Shown one piece after another: positions 57,341 to 64,000 of a DNA stretch of 64,000 bases. The translations under genes and the position numbers were made by a program. This stretch comes from Pyrinomonadaceae bacterium. Lineage in GTDB: Bacteria > Acidobacteriota > Blastocatellia > Pyrinomonadales > Pyrinomonadaceae. The number at the start of each line of letters is the position of its first letter. The first letter of the stretch is position 1. The notes beneath the pieces were generated by a model that saw only the letters and a program-made list of their open reading frames with translations, was not told the origin of the DNA and made no database searches. The DNA lies in the NCBI GenBank assembly GCA_030841105.1, contig JAVEDE010000022.1, positions 1 to 64,000 on the forward strand. The letters run 5' to 3'.

Positions 57341-59836
57341 ATGAATAACCCCCGGGTGTTCACGCAACAATCCGTCCGCCTACTTTTACCTCAACTCAAA
57401 TTCGCACTCGTCCTCGCGCTCGCGCTCTTCGCGTCGGGCAGCGCGGCGGCGACGCACGCGCAGACGCCCGGCGAAATCAAGACCGACCTCGGCCTGTACA
57501 CCCCGTCGGCCGTGCCGTCGTTGCCTGCGGCGGGCGGCAAGTTGAGCGACCCGATCTTCGGGACGGAGATCATGCGCGTGACGGACGGACGCGACGGCAC
57601 GGGCGCGGGCACGTCCTACTCTTACTGGCCGACCTTCAACGCCGACAACACGCGCGTGCTCGTGATGGGCGCGGGCGGCGAGGCCGGAATCGCCATCTAC
57701 GACTTCGACCCGGCGAGCTTCCGCCTCGGCGCGAAGCACCAACTCCCGCTGCTCAACGGCGGCTACCCGTTCACCTACGATCTGACGTGGAGCCACAACG
57801 AGCCGGACATCCTCTACGGCCACATGGGAGCGGCGCTCTGGCGTTACAACGCGCGCAAGGGCGAGTACGCGCTTGCCTTCGACCTCGCCTCGCGCCTGCC
57901 CGCCGGATACTATTTTGCGCAGGGGAGTTTGAGCGCGGACGACGACGTGTTCGCCTGCACCTTGATGCAGTCGGGCACGTGGACTGTGGTCGGCTACATG
58001 GCCTACCGCCGTTCGACCGACACGATCCTCTACCGCTCAAGCGACGACCACAACGAAGTCAGAATTGACAAGTCGGGTCGCTACCTCTTCGTCAACACGA
58101 ACGATCAGGGCGTCGGGAAGATCGAAGTTCGCATCGTTGATCTGGCGACGGGACAATCCACGGGGTTAACGGACGACGCGCCGGATCACGCGCCGTCGCA
58201 CTACGACGTGGGTACGGGCACGGCCGTCGGCAACGGCAACTATCTCGTCGGCATCTCGTCGCGCAACCTCTCGACGCCGCGCAGCTACACGAAAATTCTA
58301 GACCTCTCCGCGCAGGGCAACTACGGCGGCTTTCACCTCTCCATGTTGGCCGACAACGAGGAGTGGTCGCTCGTCAGTTTCTACACGCCGCATTTGAACG
58401 GCGTGATGCAAGGTGAAGTCGTGCAGGTCTCGACGGACGGGACGGGGCGCGTGCGTCGCCTGTTTCATCATCAGGCGATAGTGGCGAGCTACTACGACAG
58501 CCCGCGCGCGAACATCTCGCGCGACGGCCGGTTCGTCGCCTTCACGTCGAACTGGGGCGTGGCGGGCGGTCGTCACGACATGTTCATCGCGCGCATCAAC
58601 CCCGCGCCGTCTTCGTCCGCGACTCCCACGCCGACGCCCACGCCGACCGCAACTCCGACTCCTAATCCGACTGCGACTCCGACGCCGACGCCCACGCCGA
58701 CGCCGCTCAACGCGCCCGCGCTCGTCGCGGCAGCGCGCGCCTCGGCCGCCACGCTCGCCGGTGCGCCGACAGTCTCGGACGCAGAGATCAACGTCTTGGA
58801 GAGCAAGATCGAGGCGGCTTACGCGGCCTACGCCAGAGAGTCAGGCCAGTTCTCAGCGTCCGCGCAGATTGACGGCGGCCTGCGCATCTCGCTCTATTTT
58901 TCGCGCGCCTCGGAAGCGTTGGCGGCGGCGGGCGCGCTGCCCTCCGGCGTGCAGAACCGCTTGCAGATCACGGCCTCGCGTCTGGCGCAGGTGAGCAACT
59001 TGATGCTCCCGTCCGCAGGCAGCGCGCCCGGCAGTTTCGCGCACGCGCCCTCGGCGGCAACCGACCTCGCCTTCATCGGCGCGGCCAACACCTTTTCGAG
59101 CGCGAGCATGTCGCCCGTGCTCGCGCCCCAGAGTCTCGGCACGATCACGGGCGACGCCGCGCAGAGTCCACTGGCGCGCACGAGCGTCGCCGCCGACAGA
59201 AGCGGCAACAACCCGCTGCCCTTTGAACTCGCGGGCGCAAGCGTCTCGGTGGGCGGGCGTGCCGCGCCGCTCATCTACGTGTCGCCCGCGCGCATCTCGT
59301 TCCTCGTCCCGCAGGGGTTGCCGCAGGGCGAACTGGAAGTGCTCGTCACTTCGCAGGACGGTTACGTCTCGCGCGGCACAATCGTCGTCAACGCCGTCGC
59401 GCCCGCCCTCTTCACCGCCGACGCGAGCGGCGCGGGGAACGCGCTCTCCATGAACGGCAGCGAACCGGGCGCGAACTCCTACGACGTGCAATCGCCGCAC
59501 GCGCTCAGCACGGACAAACGCACGCGCGTCTCGCTGTTCGCCACCGGCATGAGCGCGGGCGCGGCCAACATCTACCCGGCCAACGACGTGCGTGCGGACG
59601 ACGGCCGGATCATCATCAACGTCGCAGAGGCGTTGACGGTCGAAGCGCGCACGCGCGACGGGCGGCTCTATCACCTGCCCGTAGAGTACGCGGGCGCGAT
59701 GCTCGACGGGCGGCTGCCCGGCCTTGAGCAAGTCAACGTCCTGCTCCACCCCGAACTGCGCGGCGCAGGTTTAGTTGACCTGACCATCGTCGTCGGCGGC
59801 CAGCGCAGCAACACCGCCACGATCAATATCAAGTAA
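57341..59836 (+). CDS. Secreted propeller-like protein with Thr-Pro linker and TIGR03437-type C-terminal domain
   Basis: ATG 57341 is preferred over GTG 57329, because GAGG lies six bases before it and 57329 is inside the riboswitch. The 831-residue protein has a signal peptide (about 20-44, ending ATHAQ), a propeller-like domain (45-420) paralogous to the protein at 54195, a Thr-Pro repeat linker (about 427-460), a helical part (465-570), and a C-terminal module with PLPFELAGASVSVGGRAAPL, YVSPARISFLVPQGLPQGE and VVNAVAPALFTAD. The last is the TIGR03437 pattern of acidobacterial exported proteins. Expression is probably under c-di-GMP control through two leader aptamers. Likely a surface adhesion or matrix protein; that is inference. 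Confidence 0.82.
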   Translation: MNNPRVFTQQSVRLLLPQLKFALVLALALFASGSAAATHAQTPGEIKTDLGLYTPSAVPSLPAAGGKLSDPIFGTEIMRVTDGRDGTGAGTSYSYWPTFNADNTRVLVMGAGGEAGIAIYDFDPASFRLGAKHQLPLLNGGYPFTYDLTWSHNEPDILYGHMGAALWRYNARKGEYALAFDLASRLPAGYYFAQGSLSADDDVFACTLMQSGTWTVVGYMAYRRSTDTILYRSSDDHNEVRIDKSGRYLFVNTNDQGVGKIEVRIVDLATGQSTGLTDDAPDHAPSHYDVGTGTAVGNGNYLVGISSRNLSTPRSYTKILDLSAQGNYGGFHLSMLADNEEWSLVSFYTPHLNGVMQGEVVQVSTDGTGRVRRLFHHQAIVASYYDSPRANISRDGRFVAFTSNWGVAGGRHDMFIARINPAPSSSATPTPTPTPTATPTPNPTATPTPTPTPTPLNAPALVAAARASAATLAGAPTVSDAEINVLESKIEAAYAAYARESGQFSASAQIDGGLRISLYFSRASEALAAAGALPSGVQNRLQITASRLAQVSNLMLPSAGSAPGSFAHAPSAATDLAFIGAANTFSSASMSPVLAPQSLGTITGDAAQSPLARTSVAADRSGNNPLPFELAGASVSVGGRAAPLIYVSPARISFLVPQGLPQGELEVLVTSQDGYVSRGTIVVNAVAPALFTADASGAGNALSMNGSEPGANSYDVQSPHALSTDKRTRVSLFATGMSAGAANIYPANDVRADDGRIIINVAEALTVEARTRDGRLYHLPVEYAGAMLDGRLPGLEQVNVLLHPELRGAGLVDLTIVVGGQRSNTATINIK

Positions 59837-59929
59837 GACAGTGACAAGTGACGAGTGACGAGTGACGAGTTGAAAACCAAAGCGGTTTTAACTTATCACT
59901 CGTCACTCGTCACTTGTCACTGTCTTACT
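59832..59929. repeat. Intergenic hairpin F with 7-base periodic arms, overlapping a stop codon
   Basis: Left arm 59832-59878 pairs with right arm 59884-59929 over about 46 bases with two mismatches and one bulge; the loop is only about five bases. The arms are runs of 7-base words (AAGTGAC, GAGTGAC). The stop codon TAA of the secreted protein gene is inside the left arm. It lies between that gene and the exosortase gene. Confidence 0.9.
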
Positions 59930-60061
59930 GTCACTGCTTTTCCTGTTGCCCCTCCCGCTACGCTTTTGTTACTCTCTTAAACGGCGCGAGACGGTTGTCC
60001 CCGTTCTCGCGAGCCGGCCTGCCTTCTGTCAGCGCGAAAGTTTTCCTGAAGTTTAATATCA

Positions 60062-61129
60062 ATGACAGCCTTAACAGTCCCCCAACTCTGGAAGCCGGTG
60101 GCCGTCGCCGCCGCCGTCCTCTTCGTCTACGCGACGGTGCTGGTGAAACTCGGCGGGCAGTGGTGGACTGACGAAAACTACTCGCACGGGCTGCTCATCC
60201 CGTTCATCATCGGCTACATCCTGTGGAGCGAGCGCGCGAGATTAGAGGGCACGCCGCGGCGGCCTTCGCTCGCATGGGGCGGCGCGCTCGTAGTCGGCGC
60301 GCTCCTGATGTTGTGGGCGGGGACGGCGGGCGCGGAACTCTTCATGCAGCGCACGTCGCTCGTCGTGATGCTGGCGGGCATCGTCGTCTATTTCTGGGGC
60401 TGGCACATCCTGCGGCTCACGCTCGTCCCGCTGCTTTTGCTCGCGCTGGCGATCCCGATCCCGGCGATCATCTTCAACCAGATCGCATTCCCCTTACAGT
60501 TGTTCGCGTCGCGCTGCGCCGTGTGGGCGATGCGCGCCTTCGACATCCCGGTCTTGCGGCAGGGGAACGTCATCGAGTTGATGCCGCTCAATTCGGCCGT
60601 CACGAAGAAACTCGAAGTGGTCGAAGCCTGTAGCGGCATCCGTTCGCTGATGACGTTGATGACGCTCGCCGTCGTCTTCGCCTACTTCACGCACCCGCGC
60701 GGCAAGGGGCAGCAGGGCGGGGGCTTGCGTGCGAGTTTGAAGCGTTACGGCACGTGGCGTTCGGCCATCCTCGTGCTCTCGGCCGTGCCCATCGCGATCA
60801 TCACGAACGCGGGGCGCGTGAGCGGCACGGGCATCCTCGCGCGCTACTACGGGACGGAAGTAGCCGACGGTTTCTTCCACGAGTTCTCCGGCTGGGTCGT
60901 CTACATCGCCGCGTTCATGCTCCTCTTTGCGCTCGGCTGGGTGCTCGACAAGTTCGGCGGGCGCGGGAAGACACGGCCGCCCAAAACTCGGCAGGCGCAA
61001 GCGGCGACCACAGACCCGGCGCGCACCACACCGGACGAGACGGGCGATGCGCCGCTCGTCGGCGCGACAAACGCGACTGCCGCGACGGCAACCATGTCTC
61101 TGCGCGAACGCGGCGCGGACGGATCGTAA
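60062..61129 (+). CDS. xrt: Exosortase
   Basis: The 355-residue membrane protein has about eight spans and the exosortase catalytic set: Cys190 in VVEACSGIRSL, Arg252 in NAGRVSG and His273 in FFHEFSGWVVY. NYSHGLLIPFIIGYILW near residue 40 is another family hallmark. It is a membrane-bound transpeptidase-like enzyme that recognises PEP-CTERM tails and removes them at the periplasmic face. The probable substrate is at 55737. The C-terminal 70 residues are Ala/Thr-rich and cytoplasmic. The downstream gene at 61510 encodes EpsI as a separate protein. Hairpin F and a second short hairpin (59985-60011) lie upstream. Confidence 0.93.
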   Translation: MTALTVPQLWKPVAVAAAVLFVYATVLVKLGGQWWTDENYSHGLLIPFIIGYILWSERARLEGTPRRPSLAWGGALVVGALLMLWAGTAGAELFMQRTSLVVMLAGIVVYFWGWHILRLTLVPLLLLALAIPIPAIIFNQIAFPLQLFASRCAVWAMRAFDIPVLRQGNVIELMPLNSAVTKKLEVVEACSGIRSLMTLMTLAVVFAYFTHPRGKGQQGGGLRASLKRYGTWRSAILVLSAVPIAIITNAGRVSGTGILARYYGTEVADGFFHEFSGWVVYIAAFMLLFALGWVLDKFGGRGKTRPPKTRQAQAATTDPARTTPDETGDAPLVGATNATAATATMSLRERGADGS

Positions 61130-61169
61130 AGAGACTGTTAGCCAGCATGTTGAGGAAGGAAGCAAATCC

Positions 61170-61469
61170 ATGACCGGCGAAGAAATGGAACGCGCAATTG
61201 AATTTCTCTTACAGAGTCAGGCGAACTTTGAGGCGCGCATGGGCGCGTTTGCAGCGAGACAAGCGGCCTTTGAAGAACAGCAGAGGCGCACCGATGAACA
61301 GATCGCCGAGACGGGGCGACAGTTAGCGGCCTACGCGGAGACGCAGAGCGAGTTCATCCAGATCACGACTCGCAACGTTGACGCGCTGACAGCGGCGCAG
61401 GCGAAGACCGACGAACGACTGAATAAGTTGATCGGGTTATTCGAGCAACACATCGTCGCGGGGCATTAA
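61170..61469 (+). CDS. Small coiled-coil protein
   Basis: From ATG 61170, seven bases after GAGGAAGGAAGC, the protein is 99 residues and mostly one long amphipathic helix rich in Gln, Glu and Ala (FEARMGAFAARQAAFEEQQ, RRTDEQIAETGRQLAAYAE), ending NKLIGLFEQHIVAGH. It has no signal or membrane span. The frame is open upstream into the exosortase gene but that part is a shadow. Such small coiled-coil proteins are found in many acidobacterial and cyanobacterial genomes without known role. Its place between exosortase and EpsI genes is unusual. It could be a late insertion or a scaffold. Confidence 0.7.
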   Translation: MTGEEMERAIEFLLQSQANFEARMGAFAARQAAFEEQQRRTDEQIAETGRQLAAYAETQSEFIQITTRNVDALTAAQAKTDERLNKLIGLFEQHIVAGH

Positions 61470-61509
61470 AGGTGCTTGCCCGCCGCGCTCGGCTAGCAAT
61501 TGTGAAGAT

Positions 61510-62160
61510 ATGAGATCGAAGAAGTGGCATTTCTGGGCGTTGCTGTTGCTCCTGCTGGCGGGCGGGTCGGTGGTCAATTTGTGGGAGCACATCGGCGAGG
61601 CGAGCGTCGTCAGGCGCGAGTTGAAAGAGTTTCCGACGCAGGTCGGCCGTTGGCAACAGCGCGGCGCGGACACGCGTTTCGACGCGCAGACTGAAAGCGT
61701 CCTGCGCGCCGACGATTACCTCGCGCGCGATTACGCGTTGCCCGACGGCCGCTTCGCCAACTTCTACGTCGGCTACTACGCCACGCAGCGCAACGGCGCG
61801 ACCTATCACAGCCCGCTCAACTGCCTGCCCGGCGCGGGCTGGACGCTGAACGAACCGGCCGCCATCCAAATCACGCCCGCCGACGGCGGCCAGCCCTTCG
61901 AGGCCAACCGCTACATCATCCAGAACGGCGACGCGCGCCAGTTGCTCATCTACTGGTATCAGGGGCGCGGACGCGCCGTGGCGAGCGAGTACTGGGGGAA
62001 GATTTACACGGTCGTTGACAGCGTCAAGCGCAGGCGTTCGGACGGCGCGATGGTGCGCGTGATCGTGCCGATTCAGAAGTCGGAGGAGGACGCGCTCGCC
62101 CTCGCTTCGGAACTCGCGGCGCAGGCCGCGCCCTCGCTCCCGACGTTCGTCCCGAACTAA
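61510..62160 (+). CDS. epsI: EpsI-type exosortase-associated protein
   Basis: The 216-residue protein has one N-terminal span (about 7-23), then LKEFPTQVGRWQ, a segment typical of EpsI, the strongly conserved YHSPLNCLPGAGW (the Cys near residue 105) and IYWYQGRGRAVASEYWGKIY. EpsI occurs as a C-terminal fusion to some exosortases or as a separate gene, as here, and is needed for exopolysaccharide in Methylobacillus. It faces the periplasm. Its position 380 bases after exosortase, with the coiled-coil gene between, is consistent with one operon. Confidence 0.9.
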   Translation: MRSKKWHFWALLLLLLAGGSVVNLWEHIGEASVVRRELKEFPTQVGRWQQRGADTRFDAQTESVLRADDYLARDYALPDGRFANFYVGYYATQRNGATYHSPLNCLPGAGWTLNEPAAIQITPADGGQPFEANRYIIQNGDARQLLIYWYQGRGRAVASEYWGKIYTVVDSVKRRRSDGAMVRVIVPIQKSEEDALALASELAAQAAPSLPTFVPN

Positions 62161-62436
62161 AGAACGTGGGAAAGTTGGACGCAGAGCGCGTGGGAAGTGG
62201 TAACATAAAAGCGTGGCGGTTTTGGGGAAAGACGTGGCCGCCGTTTCAGGAAGAGAAACTCGATTGCCAGTTTTATCATTGTGAAGTTTCAAGCCGTTCG
62301 GGGTGTGCCTCACCCGCAAGCGGCCGGAACGAGACGATGTTTCAGATGGCTTGATTAACCAGCAGACGCGGCCGCCGCTCACAGACCGTTGCCCCGGTCA
62401 GAGCGCGTGGGACGCGAAGGAGTCCGAAAGACCGAG
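62161..62436. other. Structured leader before the TPR lipoprotein gene
   Basis: The 276 bases hold no convincing gene; a short frame at 62166-62354 has no ribosome site or family likeness. Two hairpins are visible: AGCCG...CGGGGTG with CACCCG...GCGGC near 62300-62330, and GACCG-TTGCC-CCGGTC near 62385-62400. No known riboswitch motif was seen. Confidence 0.45.
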
Positions 62437-64000
62437 ATGAATCACAAAGAGTGCCCGCGCTCCGGCAGTGGCCGGAGTTTGTCGTCTGTTTTGCTCGCCT
62501 TCATCGTCGCCGCCTTAGCGTTCGCGGCCGTCGCCTGTTCCAATCCCGAAAAAGCTAAAGCCGAACACGTCGCGCGCGGCGAAGCCTACCTGACCGACAA
62601 GAAGTTTCAGGAGGCGTCGCTCGAATTCCGCAACGCCGTCCAGATTGACGACAAGTTGGGGCAGGCGCACTGGGGGTTGGCGCGCGCCTACGAGGGCATG
62701 GAGCAGTACTCGCAAGCCTTCGAGGAGTTGCGCCGCGCCGTCGCGCTCGACGCCAACAACCTCGAAGCGCGCGTGCGTCTCGGCAACTACTACGTGCTGG
62801 CCTACCAGCAGACCAAAGACGAAAAGCTCCGCGACGAGGCGCAGCGGCTCGTCGAAGAGGTCTTGCAGAAAGACCCGAACAACATCGAGGGCTACATCCT
62901 GCGCGGCAGCGTCCTCTACGCCACCGGCAAGCGCGAAGAGGCGTTCGCCGCCATCAACCACGCCGTCGAACTCAACCCGCAACGCGTCGAGTCTCTGATG
63001 AGCCTCGCGCTCTTTCACCGGCAGGTGAATGAGACGGCGAAGGCCGAAGAAGTTTACAAGCGCGCGCTCTCCGTCAACGACCGCTCCGCGCTCGTCCACC
63101 TCGAATACGCCAAGTTCTTCGTCTCGCAGAACCGGCTCGACATGGCCGAGGTCGAGTTCCGCCGCGCCGTCGAAGTCGAACCGCAGAACCGCGACGCGCG
63201 CCGCACGCTCGCCAGCTTCTACCTCGTCAACAAACAACTCGACCGCGCCGAGGAAGCCTTCAAAGCCCTCGCCGAACTCGACCGCGACCGCCCCGAAGGG
63301 CGCGCCGTGCTCGCCGATTTCTACGCCTCCGTCGGCCGCTACGACGAGGCCGCCAATCTCTACCAGCAGATCGTCAACGCCTCGCCCGACTACGCGCGCG
63401 GCCGCCACCGCCTCGCCGAGTTGATGCTCCAACGCGGCGACCAGACGGGCGCGCTGGCGCAGGTCGAAGAGGCGCTCAAGAAGAACCCGAACGACCGCGA
63501 GGGCTTGATCCTGCGCGCGCGCCTGCGGCTCAATCAGGACAAGCCGAAAGACGCTATCGAAGACCTCAAACAGGTCTTGAAGATCGAGCCGCGCGATCAG
63601 GCCGGACTCTACTTCATGGCCGAGGCCAGCTTCCGCGCCGGGCAGATGGAGCAGTCGCGCATCTACGCGGGCGACCTCGAAAAGTTTTACCCAGACTACC
63701 TGCCCGGCAAGTTGATGCAGGTGCAGATCAACCTCGCGGCGGGCGACGCGGCCAACGCGCAGCGGCTCGCGAGCGACTTGATCGCGCGTCTCGATAAGTC
63801 CGCGCCCGACGCGCGCAACTCGCCGCAACTCCTCAACGAACTGCGCGCCAAAGCCTTGACCGCGCGCGCCACGACCTACTTGCAGGCGCAGCCGCAGAAC
63901 ACCTCGGCCGCCCGCGCCGACTTCACGCAGGCGCGCGACCTGATGCCGAACGCGCCCTCGTCGCACGTCAACCTCGCCGCCGTCTCGCTCGCCGAGCGCA
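62437..64000 (+). CDS. PrsT-like TPR lipoprotein of the PEP-CTERM system, 3' truncated
   Basis: The frame from ATG 62437 stays open to the end of the window, so 521 residues are visible and the C-terminus is missing. A signal peptide ends in a lipobox (FAAVAC, Cys at about residue 34). At least ten tetratricopeptide repeats follow: AEHVARGEAYLTDKKFQEA, GQAHWGLARAYEGMEQYSQA, VRLGNYYVLAYQQ, and so on, with A-F-P type positions typical of the long PrsT proteins (TIGR02917, about 900 residues) that accompany exosortases. It is anchored in a membrane lipid leaflet and probably scaffolds export of polysaccharide or sorted proteins. The plain TPR family is certain; the PrsT subfamily is by context. 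Confidence 0.82.
   Translation, partial: MNHKECPRSGSGRSLSSVLLAFIVAALAFAAVACSNPEKAKAEHVARGEAYLTDKKFQEASLEFRNAVQIDDKLGQAHWGLARAYEGMEQYSQAFEELRRAVALDANNLEARVRLGNYYVLAYQQTKDEKLRDEAQRLVEEVLQKDPNNIEGYILRGSVLYATGKREEAFAAINHAVELNPQRVESLMSLALFHRQVNETAKAEEVYKRALSVNDRSALVHLEYAKFFVSQNRLDMAEVEFRRAVEVEPQNRDARRTLASFYLVNKQLDRAEEAFKALAELDRDRPEGRAVLADFYASVGRYDEAANLYQQIVNASPDYARGRHRLAELMLQRGDQTGALAQVEEALKKNPNDREGLILRARLRLNQDKPKDAIEDLKQVLKIEPRDQAGLYFMAEASFRAGQMEQSRIYAGDLEKFYPDYLPGKLMQVQINLAAGDAANAQRLASDLIARLDKSAPDARNSPQLLNELRAKALTARATTYLQAQPQNTSAARADFTQARDLMPNAPSSHVNLAAVSLAER

Noticed and set aside
59985-60011. Hairpin CGCGAGACGG/CCGTTCTCGCG as a terminator before exosortase
   Set aside because: No U-run follows and exosortase must be transcribed from somewhere upstream; left as a plain structure.
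1-64000. CRISPR array, tRNA, rRNA or insertion sequence
   Set aside because: No regularly spaced direct repeats with unique spacers, no tRNA-like cloverleaf and no transposase were seen in the window.

Overview
The window is one long, very GC-rich surface-polysaccharide and protein-sorting locus from a bacterium that is most likely an acidobacterium, possibly of the Blastocatellia type. The strongest taxonomic clue is the C-terminal module of the secreted protein at 57341-59836, which reads like the TIGR03437 domain that is abundant in Acidobacteriota. An exosortase, an EpsI-type partner, a PEP-CTERM substrate and a PrsT-like TPR lipoprotein agree with that. The placement is an inference from gene content; no rRNA or tRNA gene is present to test it.

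Layout. 1-9465: sugar-phosphate and decoration genes (HIT-like nucleotidyltransferase fragment, HAD phosphatase, a CofD-like/GT2 fusion, three methyltransferases, a NodU/CmcH carbamoyltransferase). 9575-12631: two paralogous polytopic GT39-like proteins that share near-identical DNA tracts. 12635-20184: asparagine-synthetase-like amidotransferase, RmlA, an RmlC-like cupin, GT4, an SDR epimerase/dehydratase, and a WecA-like transferase fused to a FlaA1/CapD-type binding domain. 20345-25122: TPR protein, O-antigen ligase/polymerase, acyl-CoA ligase. 25245-27689: a divergent pair, a ZAS-like zinc-binding anti-sigma candidate and a sigma-like regulator, separated by a gene-free 0.9 kb. 27871-51970: second O-antigen ligase, ExoA-like GT2, methyltransferase, Wzx flippase, CapK-type adenylate-forming ligase, DUF362 protein, two more amidotransferases, three GT4s, heparinase II/III, and further GT39-like, GT2 and methyltransferase genes. 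52068-54175: AlgD-like sugar dehydrogenase and a DUF218 protein. 54195-64000: the export and sorting end, with two paralogous secreted propeller-like proteins, a PEP-CTERM protein between them on the other strand, exosortase, a small coiled-coil protein, EpsI, and the start of a PrsT-like TPR lipoprotein.

How it may work: nucleotide sugars are made (RmlA, RmlC-like, SDR, AlgD-like), a lipid-linked glycan is started by the WecA-like protein, extended by the glycosyltransferases, modified (carbamoyl, methyl, amide or acyl groups), flipped by Wzx, polymerised or ligated by the two Wzy/WaaL-like proteins and trimmed by the heparinase-like lyase. The exosortase side would anchor PEP-CTERM proteins at the surface. 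Nearly all genes lie on the + strand, with many 4-base stop/start overlaps.

Most notable non-coding content: (i) a sigma-70-like promoter followed by two c-di-GMP-I (GEMM-I) riboswitch aptamers in one leader before the secreted protein at 57341, found by reading conserved motifs and stems; (ii) six long intergenic hairpins, mostly with arms built from 7-base units, several of which form the ends of coding sequences; (iii) fusions CofD-like/GT2 and WecA/FlaA1-N; (iv) patchy gene conversion between the two GT39-like paralogues. Two real genes are masked by longer shadow frames or by the window edge: the CapK-type ligase at 33353-34744 and the TPR lipoprotein at 62437-64000.
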